A DNA stretch of 12,012 nucleotides from contig JAGZAC010000022.1 in NCBI GenBank assembly GCA_018370615.1, positions 1 through 12,012 of the forward strand. Direction: 5' to 3'. Numbering within the stretch: the first letter of the stretch is position 1; every line of letters starts with the position of its first letter. Source of the DNA: Clostridiales bacterium (GTDB taxonomy: Bacteria > Bacillota > Clostridia > Oscillospirales > CAG-272). Position numbers and translations under genes: made by a program. Below the pieces are notes generated by a model, which had not been told where the DNA came from, did not search any database, and saw nothing but the letters and a program-made list of their open reading frames with translations. Of this stretch, positions 1-6,318 are shown one piece after another.

Positions 1-396
1 ATGGGCAGATGTGAGCGTACCTGTGACTGGATGGAATTTATGTATTGGTTCAGTGCAAATACCGTGGAGGGCAGAAAGACAGAGCTTCCTTTGGATGTGG
101 AAAAGGCCATTGCAAACATTAAGACGCTGGATGGAGTTATGGATACCATTCGTTCTGTATCCGAGACGGACGAGCGGTTTGTAGATTTGCTGCTGGCCTG
201 CCGGGCAATTCAGCTGATGAATCAGGTGTGCCTGCGGATCAACAAAGTAGAGGGATACCTGGACGGAGAAAAGCTTCTGGCCCAGTTTGAACAGTGGCTT
301 GTGGGGTACCGCGCCGCATGGCTGCGGGACAACAAGGAATCTCAGCTGGAGCTGATTGCGGACTTTGTACGGGAAATTTCCTGTATGGAGGTTTGA
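1..396 (+). CDS. C-terminal part of a probable glycoside hydrolase (family 20-like), start uncertain
   Basis: An open frame runs from the first base to a TGA at 394-396. It encodes 131 residues with no signal peptide or membrane segment, and is helical and acidic in composition. The end (a W-L-V-G-Y-R-A-A-W-L-R-D-N-K-E-S stretch at about residues 99-114, then a helix ending in F-V-R-E-I) resembles the conserved C-terminal helices of clostridial beta-N-acetylhexosaminidase-like family 20 proteins, where an R-x-x-W-x-x-x-N-K element precedes the last helix. This is recall of a family pattern, not a search result. The ATG at position 1 is probably internal, because the region upstream is outside the window and no ribosome binding site can be assessed. 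A strong terminator follows 15 bases after the stop, so this is the last gene of its rightward transcript. An unrelated helical protein is possible. Confidence 0.5.
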   Translation: MGRCERTCDWMEFMYWFSANTVEGRKTELPLDVEKAIANIKTLDGVMDTIRSVSETDERFVDLLLACRAIQLMNQVCLRINKVEGYLDGEKLLAQFEQWLVGYRAAWLRDNKESQLELIADFVREISCMEV

Positions 397-410
397 TTGA
401 TTACAAAAAA

Positions 411-456
411 AGCTCGGGGTGCCTTCTCTGCGGGGCACCCCGGCTTTTTCGTTTTC
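411..456 (+). terminator. Bidirectional rho-independent terminator between convergent genes
   Basis: AGCTCGGGGTGCC and GGCACCCCGGCT form a GC-rich stem of about 12 bp (one bulged T) around a 10-base loop. On the + strand it is followed by a T-run (CTTTTTCGTTTTC). On the minus strand the same hairpin is followed by TTTTTTTG (complement of 404-411). It therefore serves the rightward gene ending at 396 and the leftward acetyltransferase ending at 483. Confidence 0.9.
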
Positions 457-482
457 AATTTAAGAAGCAGCGTCTTCGCTTT

Positions 483-1028
483 TTACAGATATTTTTGCAT
501 GTAGAATTCCTTTTGATAAGTACCGTCCTTGCGCTTGAAAACATTCGGCTTTTCACAAACAACATGAAACCCAAATTTTTCGTACAGATGTTTTGCACGA
601 TCGTTTCCCTCGATAAATCCAAGTTCCATGATTTCGGTTCCTCTGTCTTTGGCCGCTGTTATAAGCTCTTCAAACATGGCGGAACCGATGCCGAGGGCCC
701 AATAATCCTTGAGTATCGCAATGGCAATCGTCGCGCGGTGGGATGTTTTCATGCTGCCCTCGAAACGAATCTCACAGTTGCCGGCAACTTTACCGTCAAT
801 ATAGCAGGCTATATCCAAAATGTCAGGAGAGCAGCGCAACCTGTTTATCCAGCCTTCCTCTTGCTCCACGCTGATATTCCACTCTTCGGGATACCTTGCA
901 AGGAAATCTGTTTCACCACATGCTTTCTTGATGTAGTCAAGCATTTTTTCCGCGTCTTCGACGCAGGGACTTTTTAAGACTGCAGTTTGCCCATTTTTTA
1001 AGGTTATCTTCTTTTCTTCAAATAACAT
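483..1028 (-). CDS. GNAT family N-acetyltransferase
   Basis: A 181-residue GCN5-related acetyltransferase expected to move an acetyl group from acetyl-CoA to an amine. The substrate cannot be told. The acetyl-CoA binding motif A lies at about residues 105-125, with the pyrophosphate-binding turn Y-W-A-L-G-I-G (G113, G115). Motif B is N142-D-R-A-K-H-L-Y-E-K-F-G-F. Length is normal for a single-domain GNAT. I chose the ATG at 1028 because AAAGGA lies about 8 bases upstream (1035-1041). A longer frame from 1064 uses a non-ATG start with no ribosome binding site and adds residues unlike the family. The gene is last in the leftward cassette behind a kinase relic and ends before the two-way terminator. 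It has no clear promoter of its own, so it probably depends on the upstream one. The closest functional guess would be a ribosomal-protein or antibiotic acetyltransferase, but nothing in the sequence decides this. Confidence 0.93.
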   Translation of the reverse strand: MLFEEKKITLKNGQTAVLKSPCVEDAEKMLDYIKKACGETDFLARYPEEWNISVEQEEGWINRLRCSPDILDIACYIDGKVAGNCEIRFEGSMKTSHRATIAIAILKDYWALGIGSAMFEELITAAKDRGTEIMELGFIEGNDRAKHLYEKFGFHVVCEKPNVFKRKDGTYQKEFYMQKYL

Positions 1029-1100
1029 TAGGATTTCCTTTCGGTAACGACTTCTTGATTGCAAAATGTGTTATAATCATCTTTGCAACTTCCTTTGGAG

Positions 1101-1259
1101 CTAAATTCCTTTCTCGTTTAGTGAAAAGAGCTTGCGTGCCAGTTCAATTGACATATGATTGTGGAACAGCCGAAGCCCAGTAATTTTAGAAAATTACTAT
1201 CCCACAGTCATTTTACCAACGGCGTGTGGTCCGATAATTATAACAAATGTCTTTTGCAT
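1101..1259 (-). pseudogene. Relic of a P-loop kinase/ATPase with two in-frame stops, 3' part lost
   Basis: Reading leftward from an ATG at 1259 gives M-Q-K-T-F-V-I-I-I-G-P-H-A-V-G-K-M-T-V-G, then stops TAG and TAA. The same frame then continues F-S-K-I-T-G-L-R-L-F-H-N-H-M-S-I-E-L-A-R-K-L-F until a TAG at 1101-1103. The Walker A segment G-P-H-A-V-G-K-M (residues 10-17) followed by an H-N-H-M-S-I-E-L block matches a family of roughly 180-residue AAA/shikimate-kinase-like proteins (family knowledge). There the two stop positions normally read Q and E, so single-base changes (CAG to TAG, GAA to TAA) explain both. About 50 codons remain and the rest is gone before the next gene. The ATG is preceded by AAAGGAG, which sits inside the last codons of the upstream acetyltransferase whose TGA ends 2 bases before, so the two were once translationally coupled. 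The sequence between 1029 and 1100 shows no further recognisable part. Confidence 0.82.
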
Positions 1260-1261
1260 AT

Positions 1262-1798
1262 TCATTCTCCTTTCCACTCAAGATATCCGCTTGTAAATGG
1301 TAGATGATCGAATTTCTCTGTTCCGGTATGTACAAACCCATTGGCGATGTACCAGTTTTTCAGTACAGCGCTTTCTTCGATAATGCCAATTTTGATTATG
1401 TTGCCATCCAAAGATTTTACGACTTCTTTTGCGTGATCAAGCAAAAGCTTTCCGAATCCGTTATGCCGATGCTCCGGCAGAACTGCAAGATTGTGAAGCT
1501 CAAAGGCATTTTCTCCTTCCTTGGACAGTGACATATATCCTATGATTTTCTTTTCCGCATACAGCGCGTACATGTGCCATCCCCAATTCAGCTGTGACTC
1601 GAGAAAAGATAGGGGAATGAAGCTTGTATGTTTGGGACAATTCTCCCTGGTCAGGCCAAACATATCGGCTACAGTTTTGAAGCTTTGATGTATGACTTCA
1701 AGGCATTCAGGTAGCTCATCCTTTTCGACCTCATAGATTACCGGCGTGGTAATATACTCTCTCTCATAATAGTTTGATAAACAGTCTTTGGTTTCCAT
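1262..1798 (-). CDS. GNAT family N-acetyltransferase, first gene of the attenuated cassette
   Basis: A 178-residue single-domain GNAT acetyltransferase. Motif A lies at residues 104-119 (L-A-V-L-P-E-H-R-H-N-G-F-G-K-L-L) with the CoA-binding R111-x-x-G114-x-G116. Motif B is L-K-N-W-Y-I-A-N-G-F at 146-155. The ATG at 1798 is chosen because AGGAG (1807-1811) sits 8 bases upstream. An in-frame TTG at 1834 would start inside a terminator stem and has no ribosome binding site. The ribosome binding site overlaps the stop codon of a 17-codon leader frame, and the gene lies behind an intrinsic terminator in a leader of about 225 nt, so expression is probably controlled by attenuation. That arrangement is common for antibiotic-resistance genes in Firmicutes, so an antibiotic or toxic amine is a reasonable but unproven substrate. 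It is followed 2 bases later by the kinase relic. Confidence 0.94.
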   Translation of the reverse strand: METKDCLSNYYEREYITTPVIYEVEKDELPECLEVIHQSFKTVADMFGLTRENCPKHTSFIPLSFLESQLNWGWHMYALYAEKKIIGYMSLSKEGENAFELHNLAVLPEHRHNGFGKLLLDHAKEVVKSLDGNIIKIGIIEESAVLKNWYIANGFVHTGTEKFDHLPFTSGYLEWKGE

Positions 1799-1809
1799 CT
1801 CGAGATCTC

Positions 1810-1863
1810 CTAAAAAAGATATAAAAAGGTGCAAATCGAATTTTCTCCGACTTGCACCATCAT
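1810..1863 (-). CDS. Putative 17-residue leader peptide spanning the attenuator hairpin
   Basis: A frame with tandem start codons (ATGATG, 1863/1860) encodes MMVQVGENSICTFLYLF and ends in TAG at 1810-1812. Its codons cover both arms of the terminator hairpin and the U-tract, and its stop codon is part of the TAGGAG ribosome binding site of the acetyltransferase. An AGGA about 10 bases upstream of the first ATG could serve as a weak ribosome binding site. A ribosome translating it would melt the terminator stem. Whether it is translated cannot be seen from sequence. The frame is short enough to arise by chance, but its fit to the hairpin and ribosome binding site is suggestive. Confidence 0.4.
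   Translation of the reverse strand: MMVQVGENSICTFLYLF
1823..1858 (-). terminator. Intrinsic terminator (attenuator) in the acetyltransferase leader
   Basis: On the minus strand GGTGCAAGTCG (1858-1848) pairs with CGATTTGCACC (1838-1828). This gives an 11-bp stem with one G-U wobble and a 9-base loop, directly followed by TTTTTATATC and further T-rich sequence. It lies between the promoter at 2031-2059 and the acetyltransferase start at 1798, so it would end transcripts before the gene unless disrupted. The wobble pairs only in the minus-strand RNA (it is an A-C mismatch on the other strand), which supports leftward function. Confidence 0.8.
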
Positions 1864-1893
1864 TATCCTAATATCCTATAATCTTCAAATAGA

Positions 1894-2001
1894 CTATACA
1901 GAAATTTGAGTACGACAATACCAGCCCGAAAAATCCCAATAACGGGAATATGCATCGCGCATGGTGACAGTAATGTTACGAGTAAAGATATTGACTGCCA
2001 T
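1894..2001 (-). CDS. Putative 35-residue leader peptide rich in aromatic residues
   Basis: A small frame starts at ATG 2001 with a strong ribosome binding site (AAAGGAG, 7-base spacing) and lies about 23 bases inside the predicted transcript from the promoter at 2031-2059. It encodes 35 residues, beginning M-A-V-N-I-F-T-R and with an aromatic-rich part Y-S-R-Y-W-D-F-S-G-W-Y-C near residues 18-29, and stops at TAG 1894-1896. It is the first translatable frame of the mRNA and precedes the terminator hairpin by about 35 bases. That placement fits a regulatory leader peptide whose translation influences the downstream hairpin. I do not recognise the peptide. It could instead be an independent small protein. 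Confidence 0.6.
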   Translation of the reverse strand: MAVNIFTRNITVTMRDAYSRYWDFSGWYCRTQISV

Positions 2002-2030
2002 TGCCGTGCTCCTTTCAGAAAATTTGGTAT

Positions 2031-2059
2031 AGTATATCATAGTTTTGAACTCTTGTCAA
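2031..2059 (-). promoter_or_regulatory. Strong sigma-A type promoter for the acetyltransferase cassette
   Basis: On the minus strand a perfect -35 TTGACA (2059-2054) is separated by exactly 17 bases from the -10 TATACT (2036-2031). Transcription would start near 2024 and run leftward through both leader frames, the attenuator and the two acetyltransferase genes. Confidence 0.88.
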
Positions 2060-2076
2060 TACATCGAATGAAAATG

Positions 2077-2090
2077 TTGGATATATCCAA
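2077..2090. promoter_or_regulatory. 14-bp perfect palindrome upstream of the promoter, possible regulator site
   Basis: TTGGATATATCCAA is a perfect 14-bp palindrome whose near edge is 17 bases upstream of the -35 box at 2054-2059. Position and symmetry fit a dimeric transcription factor site, more likely an activator than a repressor. No regulator gene is visible in the window, so this rests on symmetry alone. Confidence 0.35.
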
Positions 2091-2225
2091 TCAGTTCACG
2101 ACACTTAATCTTGTGCTTTGAAAGTCTTGCTTGCGTTCTCGCGGTCTGTCATTTGCTTTATTAGATGAGAAAACTTGTCGGTCAATATCGGCAAAATAGC
2201 TGTTCAACTTGCAAGTGGGTTGTAA
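2091..2225 (-). pseudogene. 44-codon relic, C-terminal end of an unrecognised protein
   Basis: An open frame without a start codon runs leftward from just inside the edge of the repeat array and ends in TGA at 2091-2093. The translation is strongly polar and protein-like, for example Y-F-A-D-I-D-R-Q-V-F-S-S-N-K-A-N-D-R-P-R-E-R, ending T-R-L-S-V-V-N. The upstream in-frame TAA (2226-2228) sits at the array boundary, as if the array replaced the rest of the gene. I do not recognise the family. A mobile-element protein is one guess that would fit the cassette beside it. A chance frame is possible. Confidence 0.35.
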
Positions 2226-2228
2226 TTA

Positions 2229-2440
2229 CGGACAATCCTCCCGTCGACTGCTCTCGGAGTTGTTTTACAACTCCCCACAAGGAGGGCTTAAGCACAAAGC
2301 GCCTCCCCACAAGGGAGCCTTTTTATCCTCGCCTCCCCTGTGCAAGGGGAGGTGTCAGCGTAGCTGACGGAGGGGTTGTTCAGAGGACAATCCCTCACTC
2401 GCTTCGCGGGAGCTCCCTTTACACAAGAGAGCCTTTGTCC
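2229..2440 (-). repeat. Palindromic GC-rich repeat array, left copy
   Basis: About 210 bases of short hairpin-forming units: GGAGTTGT/ACAACTCC (2256-2274), CTCCC/GGGAG (about 2303-2317) followed by TTTTT on the + strand, CCTCCCC/GGGGAGG (2332-2352), GTCAGC/GCTGAC (2354-2368) and a GCGAAGCG motif. GGACAATCC occurs at both 2230 and 2384. On the minus strand successive units start about 32-36 bases apart with A-rich joints. The array is related in inverted orientation to 11816-12012. It also covers most of the otherwise gene-free 2226-2418 stretch and includes the last codons of ntpD. This repeat type is familiar as dispersed intergenic elements in gut Clostridia (general knowledge, not searched). 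Confidence 0.85.
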
Positions 2441-3105
2441 TCTTCCATCTCGGCGCGCTTTGCTTCTATTTGTGCTCGGATCATCATATCCTTCACTTTC
2501 ATAAGTCTGGTCTGTGTTCCTCGCTCATTTTCGTCCAGCTTCATGGAAATTGTCCTGACTCCCGCTTCATACCTCGGGATCATAATATGCTCCAGCGCAT
2601 TGACTCTGCGGCGTGTTTTCTCTATTTCATCACACAGCAGTGTAGCTGTTTTTTCCAGCTGTGCCAGACGGACCAGCTGCGCGGACGTGGTGCAAATTTG
2701 CACCACGGCATTGTCTAATTCTCCAGATGTGAAGGCATAGCCATATCCCGCACCGCCTGTGCTTGACGCTCGAGCTGCCTCATACTGAAATACCGGCACA
2801 TTTACGCTCATAATATTTTTTTTCTTTACAGTCAAATCTCCCTGTACTCCCGGCAGCATGAGTGCTTCCGTCATCATCCGGGGCTCCATCAGTGCCGCGG
2901 CAGATGCAAAATTGGAGTACACACTTCCGAGCTGAATGCTGAGCTCCTCCCGCAACGCTTTTGCCTGACGCACCACATCCAGAAACTGCCGCATCAGTTC
3001 GTCCCGCTTGTCTTTAAGAAGCTTGTGTCCCCGCCTGGCTGTAACAAGGCGGCCCTTCAGCTTCTTCAGTTCCATTCTGGTAGGATTGACTTTGATTTCC
3101 GCCAT
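2419..3105 (-). CDS. ntpD: V/A-type ATPase subunit D (central shaft)
   Basis: A 228-residue central rotor shaft subunit that inserts into the A3B3 headpiece and couples its rotation to the membrane ring. It opens with the family signature V-N-P-T-R-M-E-L-K-K-L-K-G-R-L (residues 6-20). Long helices at about 10-65 and 155-220 form the antiparallel coiled coil of the shaft, with a small globular part between. The gene starts 28 bases after ntpB. AAAGG lies about 11 bases before the ATG, and translation may be partly coupled. It is the last ATPase gene. The final codons (K-G-S-L-V and the TAA) fall within a copy of the repeat array unit GGCTCTCTTGTG, so the native end was probably replaced, but the helical core is complete. 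Confidence 0.96.
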   Translation of the reverse strand: MAEIKVNPTRMELKKLKGRLVTARRGHKLLKDKRDELMRQFLDVVRQAKALREELSIQLGSVYSNFASAAALMEPRMMTEALMLPGVQGDLTVKKKNIMSVNVPVFQYEAARASSTGGAGYGYAFTSGELDNAVVQICTTSAQLVRLAQLEKTATLLCDEIEKTRRRVNALEHIMIPRYEAGVRTISMKLDENERGTQTRLMKVKDMMIRAQIEAKRAEMEEDKGSLV

Positions 3106-3133
3106 TGCTGTATCTGCCTTTCTCCGGTCCGCA

Positions 3134-4522
3134 CTATTCCTCTGCCGGCCAGTATTTATCCAAAAGCTGGGGTTTAATCCGTTTCATTTCACTTCTGGGA
3201 AGGATTCGAAGCAGGGACCAGCCCAAATCCAATGTTTCTTCGATGGTGCGGTTTTCGTAAAACCCTTGATTGATATACCGCTTTTCAAACTCGTCAGAGA
3301 ATTTTGCATACAGGCGTTCTATTGGTGTCAGTGCGCCTTCTCCCAGTACTACCATCAATTCTTTTGCATCCTTGCCTCTGGCATAGCTGAAGAACAGCTG
3401 GTTCATGGTGTCTGCGTGATCCTCTCTAGTTTTTCCTTTTCCGATTCCCTTATCCTTCAGGCGGGACAGAGACGGAAGCACGTCCACGGGGGGAAGATAT
3501 CCCTTGCGGTACATCTCTCGGGACAAAATAATCTGTCCTTCTGTAATATATCCCGTCAAATCAGGGATAGGGTGCGTTTTGTCATCCTCAGGCATGGTCA
3601 AAATAGGGATCATGGTGATGGACCCCTCGCTGCCCATTTTACGGCCCGCACGTTCATACATGGTGGCAAGGTCGGTGTACAAATATCCTGGATACCCTCG
3701 CCGTCCCGGCACTTCTTTACGGGCGGCAGATACCTCCCGCAGAGCCTCTGCGTAGTTGGTAATGTCTGTGATAATTACCAGCACGTGCATGTCACAGGTG
3801 AACGCCAGATATTCCGCCGCAGTAAGCGCCATTCTGGGGGCAGTGATCCGCTCAATGGCCGGATCGGAGGCGAGGTTGATGAAGAGAACGGTGCGGTCCA
3901 GCGCTCCGGTTTTCTTAAAATCGGAGATAAAGAAATCCGCTTCTTCGAAGGTAATGCCCACCGCGGCAAACACTACGGCAAATTTGGAATCGTCCGTCAC
4001 GCCCTCGGTGCGCACCTTCGCTTGACGGGTGATTTGTGCCGCAAGGTTAGCATGGGGAAGGCCAGACCCAGAAAAAATAGGCAGTTTCTGTCCACGCACC
4101 AGTGTATTTAGACCATCAATTGTAGAAATTCCCGTCTGGATGAACTCAGACGGATACAGCCTTGCTGCCGGATTGATAGGGGTACCGTTTACATCCGGCG
4201 TTGATTCCGGCAAAATTTTTGGTCCTCCATCGATAGGCTCTCCCATTCCGGAAAACACCCGTCCCAGCATATCCCGTGATACGGGCAGCTGCACACCATG
4301 TCCGGAGAAGCGAACTTTAGAATTCGCTACATTAATCCCCGCCGCGCTTTCAAACAGTTGCACTAGCACGTTAGAGCCATCGATTTCCAGCACACGGCAC
4401 CGGCGTACCTCGCCTCCGGGCAGCTCAATTTCGCCTAGCTCGTCGTATTTTACTCCGTCGACCTTCTTTACCAGCATCAGCGGCCCGGCGACTTCCTCAA
4501 TGGTTTTGTATTCACGGATCAT
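3134..4522 (-). CDS. ntpB: V/A-type ATPase subunit B (non-catalytic nucleotide subunit)
   Basis: A 462-residue B subunit, three copies of which alternate with NtpA in the cytoplasmic headpiece. The family-typical degenerate phosphate loop S-G-S-G-L-P-H-A-N-L is at 151-160 in place of a Walker A, so it does not hydrolyse ATP. R354 in S-L-S-R-L-K-D-K-G aligns with the arginine finger (R350 in E. hirae) that reaches into the NtpA active site. P-G-R-R-G-Y-P-G-Y-L-Y (272-282) and G-K-T-R-E-D-H-A (363-370) are further family blocks. Length is normal. The start ATG overlaps the ntpA stop in ATGA (4519-4522) and has GGAGG inside the end of ntpA, so translation is coupled for matched A:B output. Confidence 0.98.
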   Translation of the reverse strand: MIREYKTIEEVAGPLMLVKKVDGVKYDELGEIELPGGEVRRCRVLEIDGSNVLVQLFESAAGINVANSKVRFSGHGVQLPVSRDMLGRVFSGMGEPIDGGPKILPESTPDVNGTPINPAARLYPSEFIQTGISTIDGLNTLVRGQKLPIFSGSGLPHANLAAQITRQAKVRTEGVTDDSKFAVVFAAVGITFEEADFFISDFKKTGALDRTVLFINLASDPAIERITAPRMALTAAEYLAFTCDMHVLVIITDITNYAEALREVSAARKEVPGRRGYPGYLYTDLATMYERAGRKMGSEGSITMIPILTMPEDDKTHPIPDLTGYITEGQIILSREMYRKGYLPPVDVLPSLSRLKDKGIGKGKTREDHADTMNQLFFSYARGKDAKELMVVLGEGALTPIERLYAKFSDEFEKRYINQGFYENRTIEETLDLGWSLLRILPRSEMKRIKPQLLDKYWPAEE

Positions 4523-6297
4523 TCCTCGTCGCCTCCTTCCGCACTCTGTATCAGCTTATCCAGCTGCCGATCGATCTCTTCCCGAATTTGTTCATACCTT
4601 TCTTCAAACTGGTCAAATGAAACAGCTTTGGCTCGTCCAATCTGCTCCCGTACCAGCAGCTCGGAAATTTTTTGTATATCTGCGCCTCGGTCAATGGCAG
4701 CCTCGGCCTTTTCCTTAAAATATAAAATCAGTGACGCCAGTGCATACTGCTGCTGCAAGGGGGTATAAGCGTCAGTATCGGAAAAGGCATTTTGCTGAAG
4801 ATAATCTTCCCGGATACTTTGCGCAATTTCTAGTGTTAGCCGGTCCTGGGGGGAAAGAGCGTCCATACCCACCAGCTTTACAATTTCATCCAACTCCGCC
4901 TCTGCCTGCAAAAGGCGGGAAATTTCCCCGGATTGCTGGGTCCAGTCGTGGTGGATATTTTCTGAAAACCATTTTTCCAACCGGTCCTTATACAGGGAAT
5001 AGGAGCTCAGCCAGTTGATGGCAGGAAAATGGCGCCGGTAGGCGAGGGTAGCATCCAGCCCCCAAAATACTTTTACGATTCGAAGTGTCGCCTGGGACAC
5101 AGGCTCAGAAATATCTCCGCCTTGAGGAGATACTGCACCGATGGCAGACAGGGACCCTCTGCGTCCGTCGCTGCCGATACACACTACGTCTCCTGCCCGT
5201 TCATAAAACTGGGACAGACGGGAGGTGAGATATGCCGGATATCCCTCATCACCTGGCATTTCCTCCAGCCGGCCTGACATCTCCCGAAGCGCCTCTGCCC
5301 AGCGGGAAGTGGAGTCCGCAATTACTGCCACGGAATATCCCATATCCCGGAAATATTCCGCAATGGTAATTCCCGTATAAATCGATGCTTCTCTGGCGGC
5401 TACTGGCATGTCGGAGGTGTTGGCGATGAGCACGGTACGCTTCATAAGAGACGCGCCGCTTCTGGGGTCGATAATTTCCGGAAATTCCCCCAGCACGTCT
5501 GTCATTTCGTTGCCCCGTTCTCCGCAGCCGATATATACCACCAAATCTACATTGCTCCACTTTGCAAGCTGATGCTGTACTACCGTTTTGCCGCTGCCAA
5601 AGGGCCCCGGCACACAAGCGGTGCCCCCCTTGGCAATAGGGAACAGGGTGTCAATAATTCGCTGTCCCGTCACCATCGGCTCGTGAGGGGGCAGCTTTTC
5701 CGAATATGGCCGCGCACGGCGCACCGGCCATTTCTGCATCAGTGTAAGGGGAAGCTCCCCGTTGTCCGTTTCCAGTACTCCAATACGGTCGGTGACGGTG
5801 TACTCTCCGGAAAACAGCTCCCGGACGGTGCCGCTGATGCCAATGGGCACCATAATCTTGTGACGGATAACCTCTGTTTCATCGACATATCCGAGAACAT
5901 CGCCGGCCTCCACCTGACTGCCCGCTTTCACCGCAGCATGAAACTTCCACTTTTTCTCCCGGTCGAGAGAGGGCACGGAAACGCCCCGGGTGATATTGGA
6001 GCCGTAAAGCTCCCGCATTTTTTCCAGAGGCCGCTGGATTCCGTCATATATATTGGTTACAATGCCCGGACCCAGCTCAACAGATAGAGGCGCGCCGGTA
6101 GACACTACCCGTTCTCCACGGCCCAGGCCTGCCGTTTCCTCATATACCTGGATGGAGGCCCGGTCTCCGTGCATTTCTATAATCTCGCCGATCAGCTGGT
6201 GTTCTCCTACATGGACCACGTCAAACATGTTGGCTTCCCGCATTCCCTCTGCAATTACCAGGGGACCTGATATTTTTACGATTTTTCCTTCTGTCAT
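4519..6297 (-). CDS. ntpA: V/A-type ATPase catalytic subunit A
   Basis: The 592-residue catalytic subunit. In order it has an N-terminal beta barrel (about 1-70), the A-type insertion or bulge domain (about 110-185), and the nucleotide-binding domain with Walker A G-P-F-G-S-G-K-T at 231-238. E260 in G-C-G-E-R-G-N-E is the catalytic glutamate of the family. M-P-V-A-A-R-E-A-S-I-Y-T-G (297-309) and A-D-S-T-S-R-W-A-E-A-L-R-E (327-339) follow, then the helical C-terminal domain. All catalytic residues I can check are present. The ATG at 6297 has GAGAGG 7 bases upstream and lies 21 bases after ntpG. The operon makes a reversible rotary ATPase. Direction in the cell (pump or synthase) cannot be read from sequence. 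Confidence 0.98.
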   Translation of the reverse strand: MTEGKIVKISGPLVIAEGMREANMFDVVHVGEHQLIGEIIEMHGDRASIQVYEETAGLGRGERVVSTGAPLSVELGPGIVTNIYDGIQRPLEKMRELYGSNITRGVSVPSLDREKKWKFHAAVKAGSQVEAGDVLGYVDETEVIRHKIMVPIGISGTVRELFSGEYTVTDRIGVLETDNGELPLTLMQKWPVRRARPYSEKLPPHEPMVTGQRIIDTLFPIAKGGTACVPGPFGSGKTVVQHQLAKWSNVDLVVYIGCGERGNEMTDVLGEFPEIIDPRSGASLMKRTVLIANTSDMPVAAREASIYTGITIAEYFRDMGYSVAVIADSTSRWAEALREMSGRLEEMPGDEGYPAYLTSRLSQFYERAGDVVCIGSDGRRGSLSAIGAVSPQGGDISEPVSQATLRIVKVFWGLDATLAYRRHFPAINWLSSYSLYKDRLEKWFSENIHHDWTQQSGEISRLLQAEAELDEIVKLVGMDALSPQDRLTLEIAQSIREDYLQQNAFSDTDAYTPLQQQYALASLILYFKEKAEAAIDRGADIQKISELLVREQIGRAKAVSFDQFEERYEQIREEIDRQLDKLIQSAEGGDEE

Positions 6298-6318
6298 TCG
6301 TATGCCTCTCTCTGTTTT

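Noticed and set aside
1..396. Complete small gene starting at position 1
   Set aside because: The ATG coincides with the window edge and the translation resembles the end of a longer protein, so a partial gene is more likely.
1060..1085. Separate promoter for the downstream acetyltransferase (minus-strand TATAAC near 1077-1072)
   Set aside because: The -10-like sequence has no acceptable -35 and lies in decayed kinase sequence. Readthrough from the cassette promoter is simpler.
1799..1834. N-terminal extension of the acetyltransferase from TTG at 1834
   Set aside because: It would start inside the terminator stem without a ribosome binding site, while ATG 1798 has AGGAG at good spacing.
1906..2121. 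71-codon + strand frame
   Set aside because: It has no ribosome binding site or family resemblance and lies opposite the leader, promoter and gene relic, which have better signals.
2165..2740. 191-codon + strand frame through the left repeat array
   Set aside because: It is built from repeat sequence and the antisense of ntpD, with no protein-like conservation.
3008..4111. Long + strand frame (367 codons) opposite ntpD and ntpB
   Set aside because: It is an antisense shadow of well-identified ATPase genes. Its length comes from codon bias on the other strand.
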